From an uncultured Oscillospiraceae bacterium (GTDB taxonomy: Bacteria > Bacillota > Clostridia > Oscillospirales > Oscillospiraceae), in contig CAKTHQ010000042.1 in NCBI GenBank assembly GCA_934565415.1, positions 1 through 17,294 of the forward strand: a DNA stretch of 17,294 nt, written 5' to 3'. Position 1 is the stretch's first letter. The number at the start of each line of letters is the position of its first letter. The position numbers and the translations under genes were made by a program. Shown in pieces: positions 1 to 4,629 of this stretch. The notes beneath the pieces were generated by a model. That model had not been told where the DNA came from and did no database searches. It saw nothing but the letters and a program-made list of their open reading frames with translations.

Positions 1-13
1 GAACCATTCGATA

Positions 14-55
14 AAAAGACCACGCCCTGCCAATTACGGCAAGGCGTGGCTTTTG
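14..55. terminator. Rho-independent terminator, probably bidirectional
   Basis: A 7-bp GC-rich stem (CCACGCC at 20-26 with GGCGTGG at 43-49) is extended by TGCC/GGCA (28-31 with 38-41) around a 6-nt loop, with one C-A mismatch. An A-run precedes the stem (13-17) and a T-run follows it (51-54), so it could end transcripts from either side. No gene next to it is visible inside the window. Confidence 0.7.
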
Positions 56-108
56 GTTTGGACGAAGACCATTCCGAAAACGGTTATCGTGTTCGGATTT
101 GCGTCCAA

Positions 109-130
109 TGGTGGAGCCGAGGGGAATCGA
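109..130 (-). repeat. Duplicated tmRNA 3' end, attachment-site-like direct repeat
   Basis: The 22 bases at 109-130 are identical to 252-273, which form the 3' end of the tmRNA including the terminal CCA. The match stops abruptly on both sides, and the rest of the T arm is not duplicated. The 3' end of ssrA is a well-known target of tyrosine-recombinase islands and phages, which rebuild the gene on one side and leave a short copy on the other. Only 143 bp separate the copies and no integrase lies between them, so this looks like a decayed or excised element, or the near edge of one that extends past the left end. Confidence 0.7.
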
Positions 131-142
131 CGGTATTATGGT

Positions 143-168
143 GAGGCCCCCGTCCAGCCGGGGGCCTC
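143..168. repeat. GC-rich hairpin between the att-like repeats
   Basis: A perfect 9-bp stem (GAGGCCCCC at 143-151, GGGGGCCTC at 160-168) with an 8-nt loop. There is no T-run on either side, so it is not a standard terminator. A second hairpin begins one base after it. Confidence 0.6.
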
Positions 169-169
169 C

Positions 170-188
170 AGGCTGCCGCTGGCAGCCT
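170..188. repeat. Second compact hairpin between the att-like repeats
   Basis: A perfect 8-bp stem (AGGCTGCC at 170-177, GGCAGCCT at 181-188) with a 3-nt loop. It lacks a T-run. Its role is unknown. Paired hairpins of this kind occur in recombination sites and in small repeat elements. Confidence 0.55.
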
Positions 189-221
189 GATTGAATGGGT
201 TCGATTTCCCCCTTAGCAAAC

Positions 222-247
222 AAAAAGCCCCCGCCGTTTGGCGGGGG
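222..247 (-). terminator. Rho-independent terminator of ssrA
   Basis: On the minus strand an 8-bp stem (CCCCCGCC/GGCGGGGG) with loop AAAC is followed directly by CTTTTTG. It starts 5 nt after the CCA end of the tmRNA, the expected place for termination followed by 3' trimming. Confidence 0.9.
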
Positions 248-251
248 AATC

Positions 252-600
252 TGGTGGAGCCGAGGGGAATCGAACCCCTGTCCGAAAGCAACTTGGAAAG
301 AACTTCTCCGGGCGCAGTTTGTTATTTACATTCCCTCATCCCGGCGGGAACAAACACCCTACGGGATTTGGTAGCTTCATAATGCATGGTACGCGCAAAG
401 CTTTGCGTACGCACGGTCTCCACTCAAATCACACCCGAGCCCGGCTCGTGGACCTTCCGGGGCGGATGGGCGCCTAATCAGGCAGCCAGAGCAACAGTGT
501 TGTTGTCAGTTAAATTTAAAAAGTTGCCCGTTTTATCGTGGCCAGGCGCCACGGCCCGCTATTCCAGCCTCACTACCCCCGTCGAAACCAGTACGGCCCC
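252..600 (-). ncRNA. ssrA: tmRNA (transfer-messenger RNA, SsrA)
   Basis: Read on the minus strand, the RNA starts GGGGCCGTACTGGTTTCGAC, matching the conserved bacterial tmRNA 5' end. It finishes with a T arm (GGTTCGATTCC) and an encoded CCA. The 5' GGGGCCG pairs with the 3' CGGCUCC to make the 7-bp acceptor stem. The length of 349 nt is normal. tmRNA is charged with alanine, enters stalled ribosomes with SmpB, and supplies a short reading frame that tags the unfinished protein for proteolysis. The most likely resume codon is GAC at 507-505, giving DNNTVALAA and a TGA stop at 480-478. The frame stays open further upstream, so the resume point is inferred from the conserved ALAA ending and usual tag length. 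smpB lies two genes upstream on the same strand. I see no promoter directly before 600, so it may be processed from the smpB-ppi transcript. Confidence 0.96.
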
Positions 601-609
601 ATGGGAGCC

Positions 610-631
610 TGGGAAGGAGAGGCCCTTCCCA
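610..631 (-). other. Hairpin between the ppi gene and the tmRNA 5' end
   Basis: An 8-bp perfect stem (TGGGAAGG at 610-617, CCTTCCCA at 624-631) with a 6-nt loop lies 10 nt upstream of the mature tmRNA start. No T-run follows it in the direction of transcription, so it does not look like a terminator. A processing element or a barrier protecting the tmRNA precursor would fit. This is inference. Confidence 0.45.
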
Positions 632-647
632 AGGCGGAAAGAAAAAA

Positions 648-1184
648 TCAGAAACGACCGTAGGGGTCCGGCAGCTTCTTAGGCTCCGGATAGGTTTCCC
701 CATGGGTATCTACGGTGATGGATGCAATCTTCTGCTCCGCAATGGGCCGGTCGTTGGGGCCGGTCTTGGTAGAAGCAATGGCGTCTACCACATCCATGCC
801 GGAGGTCACCTTGCCAAAGGCGGCATACTGGCCGTCCAGGTACTTGGCATCCTCATGCATAATGAAGAACTGGCTGCCGGCAGAGTTGGGGGAAGAGGAA
901 CGAGCCATACTCAGTACGCCCCGCTTGTGCTTCAGGTCGTTTTTCACGCCGTTGAAAAAGAACTCGCCCTTGATGCAGTAGCCGGGACCGCCCATGCCGG
1001 TGCCCTCAGGGTCGCCGCCCTGGATCATAAAGCCGGGGATGACCCGGTGGAAAGTCAGGCCGTCATAGTAGTTGTGATTGCACAGGTCGATGAAATTGTA
1101 AACGCTCTGGGGAGCCCTCTCAGGATACAGCTCCCCTTCGATGACACCGCCGTTTTCCATGGTAATCTTAAAAGTAGGATTCAT
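648..1184 (-). CDS. Cyclophilin-type peptidyl-prolyl cis-trans isomerase
   Basis: The 178-residue product is a single cyclophilin domain that speeds cis-trans isomerisation of X-Pro bonds during protein folding. The hallmark active-site segment FHRVIPGFMIQGGD (about residues 45-58) contains the catalytic Arg, and further conserved stretches are SMARSSSPNSAGSQFFI (about 92-108) and LDGQYAAFGKV (about 116-126). There is no signal peptide or membrane segment, so it should act in the cytoplasm. It starts 4 nt after the smpB stop, and its ribosome site AAGGAG lies in the last smpB codons, so the two are translationally linked. No promoter is visible between them. Placement between smpB and ssrA suggests co-transcription with the ribosome-rescue genes, though a functional link is unproven. 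The family call is secure; PpiA versus PpiB naming is not. Confidence 0.95.
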   Translation of the reverse strand: MNPTFKITMENGGVIEGELYPERAPQSVYNFIDLCNHNYYDGLTFHRVIPGFMIQGGDPEGTGMGGPGYCIKGEFFFNGVKNDLKHKRGVLSMARSSSPNSAGSQFFIMHEDAKYLDGQYAAFGKVTSGMDVVDAIASTKTGPNDRPIAEQKIASITVDTHGETYPEPKKLPDPYGRF

Positions 1185-1188
1185 TGAT

Positions 1189-1647
1189 TTATCGCTCCTT
1201 CATAGCACGTTCAATTTGACGCTTGGCATCCCGCTCCGCAGCGGAAGCCCGTTTGTCGTATAGCTTTTTGCCCTTGCACAGCCCAATTTTGACCTTTACC
1301 CGGCTGCCCTTAAAGTAAACAGACAGCGGAATCAGGGAATACCCGTCCTGTTTGACTTTACCGAACAGCCGCATGATCTCCCGCTTGTGGAGCAACAGCC
1401 GCCGGGGGCGTTTAGTATCCTTATTAAAGATATTTCCGTGGTCATAGGGGGAGATGTGCATCTGGTTGAGGATCATTTCGCCATCCTTGATGCCGCACCA
1501 GCTGTCCTTCAGGTTCAGGGTGCCTGCCCGGATGGACTTGACCTCCGTCCCGCACAGTTCAATCCCGGCCTCCAGCTCTTCCTCTACAAAGTATTCGTGG
1601 TAGGCCTCCCGATTCCGGGCCATGACTTTAATGCTTTCCTTTTCCAG
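1189..1647 (-). CDS. smpB: SsrA-binding protein SmpB
   Basis: SmpB binds the tRNA-like end of tmRNA and carries it into stalled ribosomes for trans-translation. The conserved family blocks are NREAYHEYFVEEELEAGIEL, then GTEVKSIRAGTLNLKDSWC (an OB-fold RNA-binding core). The C-terminal tail is basic (KGKKLYDKRASAAERDAKRQ), the part that mimics a codon-anticodon helix. The start is unusual. The frame can be extended to an ATG at 1665, but that lies upstream of the strong ribosome site AGGAGGTGAG (1661-1652) and only about 9 nt from the predicted transcript start. An internal ATG at 1623 is about 32 nt past that site and would trim the conserved first strand. A CTG at 1647-1645 sits about 8 nt after the site and gives a normal 152-residue protein, so I favour it. 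The family call is certain; the start is not. Confidence 0.95.
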   Translation of the reverse strand: MEKESIKVMARNREAYHEYFVEEELEAGIELCGTEVKSIRAGTLNLKDSWCGIKDGEMILNQMHISPYDHGNIFNKDTKRPRRLLLHKREIMRLFGKVKQDGYSLIPLSVYFKGSRVKVKIGLCKGKKLYDKRASAAERDAKRQIERAMKER

Positions 1648-1680
1648 ATTGCTCACCTCCTGCATACAAACCTATTATGT

Positions 1681-1709
1681 ATTATACCAGCTCTGTCAAG
1701 ATGTGTAAA
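1681..1709 (-). promoter_or_regulatory. Sigma-A promoter for smpB (and probably ppi-ssrA)
   Basis: On the minus strand, TTTACA (1709-1704), a 17-bp spacer and a perfect TATAAT (1686-1681). TGG precedes the -10 (extended TGn). Transcription should begin near 1674, just ahead of the smpB ribosome site. A TTGACA also present in the spacer is only 7 bp from the -10 and is not usable with it. Confidence 0.75.
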
Positions 1710-1712
1710 CAA

Positions 1713-2378
1713 CTAATTTTCCGCAAAGAGGAAGGCTTCCAGCTGGGCAGGGGTATCGAAGCTGTAATCACAAACCTCTCGCATTTCCCGGAGAATCCCG
1801 GGGCAGTTCTGCCGCCCCCAGGCAGCAAAGGCTACAGGTACGTTCTGCTTTCGGGCCATGGAACAGCCCAGAAGCATATCATCTACCATCAGCATTTCCC
1901 GGGATGCAAAGCCGTACTTTTCCATAATGGCAGTGAGGGCATAGTCACTGGGCTTTCGCTTTTCTTCCGGCAGATCCCACCCAAAAATTTCATCCGGCAG
2001 GATGCCAAAATTTTCCCGATAGTCCCGGGTAATGTTTTCGTTACAGGAATGAGACACCACAAAGATTTTCCCACCTGACTCCTTTTGACGCCGGATAATC
2101 CGATCGACGCCGGGAAAAGGAGCGGGAATATGGGTTTTCACATATTCCTTCCAGCCCAGGTATTCCTCCAATACCTCCTGCTCCGAAAAATGGAAACGCT
2201 GGCGGCACATATTTGCAAAGCCAAGTCGAAAACAGCCATCAGCGTATTCCTCGGGCGTAACGGTCTGCCCGGGCCGCATAGTTTTTAAGGTAGTCAAAAA
2301 ATATGGGAAATTAACAGTAAGCTCACTTTGTACAACGGTATCGTCGTGATCCAGCACCAGGCAGGGATATTTCAGCAT
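1713..2378 (-). CDS. HAD-superfamily hydrolase (phosphatase-like)
   Basis: The 221-residue protein has the motifs of haloacid-dehalogenase-type phosphatases. Motif I is DHDDT (residues 10-14), holding the nucleophile Asp10 and the general acid Asp12. Motif II is the Ser in VVSHS (about 106-110). Motif III is the Lys around KRKPSDYAL, and motif IV is the acidic pair VDDMLLG (about 165-171). A helical cap lies between motifs I and II, typical of the phosphoglycolate phosphatase-like subfamily. These enzymes take phosphate from small molecules; the substrate cannot be read from sequence. The ribosome site is weak (GAGAGG, upstream of the ATG at 2378). It lies upstream of smpB on the same strand but smpB has its own promoter, so a joint function is not implied. 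Confidence 0.88.
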   Translation of the reverse strand: MLKYPCLVLDHDDTVVQSELTVNFPYFLTTLKTMRPGQTVTPEEYADGCFRLGFANMCRQRFHFSEQEVLEEYLGWKEYVKTHIPAPFPGVDRIIRRQKESGGKIFVVSHSCNENITRDYRENFGILPDEIFGWDLPEEKRKPSDYALTAIMEKYGFASREMLMVDDMLLGCSMARKQNVPVAFAAWGRQNCPGILREMREVCDYSFDTPAQLEAFLFAEN

Positions 2379-2404
2379 TGGGAAGCCGCCTCTCTTTTTT
2401 CATC

Positions 2405-2433
2405 ATTATACCAGAAGGAATCCTCACAAGCAA
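2405..2433 (-). promoter_or_regulatory. Promoter for the HAD hydrolase gene
   Basis: On the minus strand, TTGCTT (2433-2428), a 17-bp spacer and a perfect TATAAT (2410-2405) with TGG before it (extended -10). It lies about 27 nt before the start codon. It is divergent from the promoter at 2447-2475. Confidence 0.65.
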
Positions 2434-2446
2434 CCTAATTTTTCCA

Positions 2447-2475
2447 TTGCTTAATTAGAACAAATGTGCTAAAAT
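2447..2475 (+). promoter_or_regulatory. Promoter for the 88-residue gene
   Basis: TTGCTT (2447-2452), a 17-bp spacer and TAAAAT (2470-2475), preceded by TGC (extended -10). The predicted start is about 18 nt before the start codon, with an AAAAGGAGGA ribosome site between them. The -35 hexamer is the same TTGCTT as in the divergent HAD promoter. Confidence 0.7.
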
Positions 2476-2499
2476 AGCAATAAAAAGGAGGACACTGAT

Positions 2500-2766
2500 A
2501 TGGAACAACTGGTCCGGACCGTGGCTGTGATTGCTTTATGGGAATCGGATGGAACCATGCGGCCCCTGCGCCTGCAGCTGGAAGGCAGTGGGCAACGCCT
2601 GCGAGTGGACATTCAAGAAGTCATTGCCGCAAAAAAATTGTGCACTGCAGGAAGGGAATCACAAGTTTTTGATTGCTTCGGAAAAATCGGAAACCTGACC
2701 TGTCGGATCGAACTGAAATATTGCATTCAAAGTCATGCCTGGTTGCTGCTGCGAAAGGACTTTTGA
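2500..2766 (+). CDS. Small conserved-looking protein of unknown function (88 aa)
   Basis: I do not recognise this family. It is a convincing gene: a good promoter, an AAAAGGAGGA ribosome site 7 nt before the ATG, and a clean frame up to its stop at 2764-2766. The protein has no signal peptide and no clear membrane segment. Alternating hydrophobic and polar residues (VRTVAVIALW, RPLRLQLEGSGQRLRVDI, CRIELKYCIQSHAWLLL) suggest a compact beta-rich fold. It has four Cys residues, not arranged as an obvious zinc site. The Nudix gene starts 50 bp downstream on the same strand, so they may be co-transcribed, although a second promoter-like sequence lies between them. Confidence 0.7.
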   Translation: MEQLVRTVAVIALWESDGTMRPLRLQLEGSGQRLRVDIQEVIAAKKLCTAGRESQVFDCFGKIGNLTCRIELKYCIQSHAWLLLRKDF

Positions 2767-2795
2767 TTTACTTCCCGCTCTGTTTGATGTATACT
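2767..2795 (+). promoter_or_regulatory. Possible promoter for the Nudix gene
   Basis: TTTACT (2767-2772), a 17-bp spacer and TATACT (2790-2795). The predicted start near 2802 falls at the edge of the ribosome site at 2801-2808, leaving a very short leader, so confidence is moderate. Confidence 0.45.
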
Positions 2796-2816
2796 GGGGG
2801 AAAGGAGGAAAAGCCT

Positions 2817-3320
2817 ATGCCTATCGTTACATTTTACTGTGGTGACCCGAAAGACGCACCTAAAACAACGCAAAAAGCTCATCTGGGTGCCAACGCAATG
2901 CTAACTTACGGAGGGAAACTCTTACTGGAGCGCCGCCGGGACGCAGATGTCTGGGGGCTGATTGGCGGCGGCGCCAAAAAACAGGAAACCGGACGGCAGG
3001 CCCTTGCCCGAGAGGTCTTCGAGGAACTGGGCCTTCGGATCCCGCCCGGGGCTTTTCAAAAGCTGAAGGTTTACGATGATCCCGGCCGGATTGCAGCCTA
3101 TCAGGATGGCAGTGTCTGGCGGATGGTAATCGTTTTGTATGGCTACGAATTCGATCGGGAACCAATTCTCCACATCAGCAAAGAATCCCGGGAACTGCGC
3201 TTCTTTACGCCGGAGGAAGCTGAAAAACTGGAGATTGCCGTAACACATCGGGATATTATCCAGGAATGGTTTCTGGACCCAGCCCCTCAAAATGCCGGAA
3301 ACGGAACGCATAAACTGTGA
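2817..3320 (+). CDS. Nudix hydrolase
   Basis: The 167-residue protein carries a perfect Nudix box: Gly51, Glu57, then REVFEELGL (residues 65-73), matching GX5EX7REUXEEXGU. These residues bind the metal that supports hydrolysis of a nucleoside diphosphate linked to another group. Preceding strands (NAMLTYGGKLLLERRRDADVWGLIGG) and the C-terminal region (ESRELRFFTPEEAEKL) fit the standard Nudix fold, closest in feel to house-cleaning or MutT/ADP-ribose-type members. The substrate cannot be assigned. The ATG at 2817 is chosen because AAAGGAGG ends 8 nt before it; the frame is open further upstream but that part overlaps the preceding gene and has no ribosome site. It is cytoplasmic, with no signal peptide. 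Confidence 0.92.
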   Translation: MPIVTFYCGDPKDAPKTTQKAHLGANAMLTYGGKLLLERRRDADVWGLIGGGAKKQETGRQALAREVFEELGLRIPPGAFQKLKVYDDPGRIAAYQDGSVWRMVIVLYGYEFDREPILHISKESRELRFFTPEEAEKLEIAVTHRDIIQEWFLDPAPQNAGNGTHKL

Positions 3321-3346
3321 AAAATATACAGAAATTCAAATGATGC

Positions 3347-3375
3347 TTGTATATTCACCATTCCTATGTTATAAT
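3347..3375 (+). promoter_or_regulatory. Strong promoter for OLE RNA
   Basis: TTGTAT (3347-3352), a 17-bp spacer and a perfect TATAAT (3370-3375) with TGT just before it (extended -10). The predicted transcript start is about 3382. No other convincing promoter is visible before the one at 10303, so this may drive the whole oapA-recN series. Confidence 0.8.
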
Positions 3376-3381
3376 ACTTCC

Positions 3382-3998
3382 CAGCGGTGCAGTATTCTAG
3401 TCAGCGATGCCGTTTTCCAGGAAGGGCCTAAAAATCCTTTGAAGGGCACATCGGTGAAGTCCCTGGTGTCTGCTTTTTACGCCCAGTTTAGGGTGGATGC
3501 TGGGGGTTAAGGATTCCGGGCGCGCTCCAATGGCATGGGGCATACGACCCGTTTTCCGTGGAGACCTGGTCTTGTGCGACGACGACATGAACCCCGCGTT
3601 GGGGCCCGATCGCGTACGAACCAGGATATGAACCTGCAAGGCAGTGCACAGAATCGTGTTGCTGCGTGCAGCGTAGCCTGCCTTGAGTGAATATGCTGGG
3701 AAAGAAGAACAGGAGGTCAGCTGCTATGGCCATAGCAGTTACCGAAATCGCTTCTGGAAACCATATTTGCAAAAGAGGCTAAGACTACGGCGTTCGCTGC
3801 GGTGGAAAACACCTAGGCTGTCCTAACGGGGCAGGCGGGGGATTGCAGTACGGACTCAGTGGCAATCGGGTAGATAGGTTGGCAACGCCTATACGGTGGG
3901 ATTAAATGGAAACGGCCTGTCTGGCAACGGCAGGTTCCCGCCGGGGAAATCCAACCCGACCTAAGCCGTAAGATTTATCCCGCCTGCTGCCGCTTTTT
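3382..3998 (+). ncRNA. ole: OLE RNA (ornate, large, extremophilic non-coding RNA)
   Basis: About 615 nt between the promoter and oapA carry no credible gene but many base-paired elements, and the length matches known OLE RNAs (about 600 nt). The identification rests mainly on context: OLE is described directly upstream of oapA, and oapA-dxs-tlyA-nadK-argR-recN follows here. Visible pairings include CAAGGCAG/CTGCCTTG (3637-3644 with 3678-3685) around an inner GCTG/CAGC hairpin, CTGCTAT/ATAGCAG with a GGCC loop (3721-3738), TCGGGT/ACCCGA (3866-3871 with 3954-3959), and a long-range GCAGGCGGGGGAT (3831-3843) with ATCCCGCCTGC (3977-3987) that closes the 3' domain and is followed by T5 at 3994-3998. 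OLE RNA is known to sit at the membrane with OapA and to affect tolerance to stresses such as alcohol, cold and magnesium. The 3' end is approximate. I could not align it to the family model. Confidence 0.88.
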
Positions 3999-4022
3999 AT
4001 TCTATCCATAAGGAGAATTCTT

Positions 4023-4622
4023 GTGTCAAAAACGGAACCGGACAGTGCAAAACTGGAGCAGAAAAAAGCCGCTAAATGGGCACTGACGATTTTTTTGATT
4101 ACGATCATTGTTTCTGCTTCCATTAGCTTTTTATCCGATGAAGTTATGTCGCGCTCTGGTATTTTTGCGGCCTTCCTGATTTTGCTGGCTATTGTTGCCG
4201 TTGGCATCGTATTTGATATTGTGGGCGTTGCCGTTACATCGGCAGACGAAAAGCCCTTTCATTCCATGGCTTCCCGCCGGGTCCCCGGTGCCAGGGAGGC
4301 GATTATGCTTTTGCGCAATGCCGGAAAGGTCAGCTCCATCTGTAATGATGTAGTGGGCGACATCTGCGGCGTTGTTTCCGGTGCGGCCTCGGCATCCATT
4401 GCAGCCCGCGTACTGGCTAAGAGCTCTTTTTCCTGGCCCCAGCTTGTAACTCTGGGTATGTCCGCACTGGTGGCGGGCCTGACTGTCGGCGGCAAAGCCG
4501 TGGGGAAAAATGTAGCCATTCGATCCTGCACGGATATTGTATATCTGGTGGGGAAAATTCTGGCCGCCTTTAAGAGCTGCGGGCAATGGCTGCGTAAGAA
4601 GAAAAAAAGAAAGACGAGTTGA
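4023..4622 (+). CDS. oapA: OLE-associated membrane protein OapA
   Basis: The 199-residue protein has two clear membrane segments (about residues 19-38 and 46-71) and a third hydrophobic one (about 139-158), plus charged ends including a very basic tail, RKKKKRKTS. Between them, CNDVVGDICG contains Asp109 and Asp113 in the DxxxD arrangement known from OapA proteins, and the conserved-looking block DEKPFHSMASRRVPGAREA precedes it. OapA binds OLE RNA and brings it to the membrane; the family is distantly related to CorC/CNNM-type (DUF21) magnesium transporters. The start is GTG at 4023, with AAGGAG 7 nt upstream, 25 nt after the likely RNA 3' end. dxs begins 7 nt after its stop. Its place directly after the OLE gene supports the name strongly. 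Confidence 0.93.
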   Translation: MSKTEPDSAKLEQKKAAKWALTIFLITIIVSASISFLSDEVMSRSGIFAAFLILLAIVAVGIVFDIVGVAVTSADEKPFHSMASRRVPGAREAIMLLRNAGKVSSICNDVVGDICGVVSGAASASIAARVLAKSSFSWPQLVTLGMSALVAGLTVGGKAVGKNVAIRSCTDIVYLVGKILAAFKSCGQWLRKKKKRKTS

Positions 4623-4629
4623 TAATACT

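Larger units (their letters stand above)
1..251. other. Non-coding stretch beyond ssrA, with hairpins and a duplicated tmRNA end
   Basis: No believable gene is visible here. The stretch holds a terminator (14-55), an imperfect inverted repeat (TTGGACG-type arms near 59-66 and 101-108 enclosing TCCGAA/TTCGGA arms near 73-98), a 22-base copy of the tmRNA 3' end (109-130), two compact GC-rich hairpins (143-168 and 170-188) and the ssrA terminator (222-247). Taken together it reads as an integration scar rather than a coding region. Confidence 0.6.

Noticed and set aside
195..212. T-arm-like GGGTTCGATTTCCC on the plus strand, a possible tRNA remnant
   Set aside because: No matching acceptor, D or anticodon arm is visible around it. 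It is short enough to be chance, though it could be a decayed tRNA-like piece of the integration scar.
191..682. Three short plus-strand open frames over the tmRNA region
   Set aside because: They cover the antisense of a well-defined tmRNA and have no ribosome sites.
1690..1698. TTGACA upstream of smpB as the -35 element
   Set aside because: It is only 7 bp from the TATAAT, whereas TTTACA is at the standard 17 bp.
3397..3772. Minus-strand open frames inside the OLE region
   Set aside because: Their sequences show no domain, no ribosome sites are present, and the stretch is better explained as structured RNA.
4537..4629. Upstream extension of dxs into oapA
   Set aside because: The added residues do not resemble Dxs and overlap oapA in another frame; the GTG at 4630 gives normal length.
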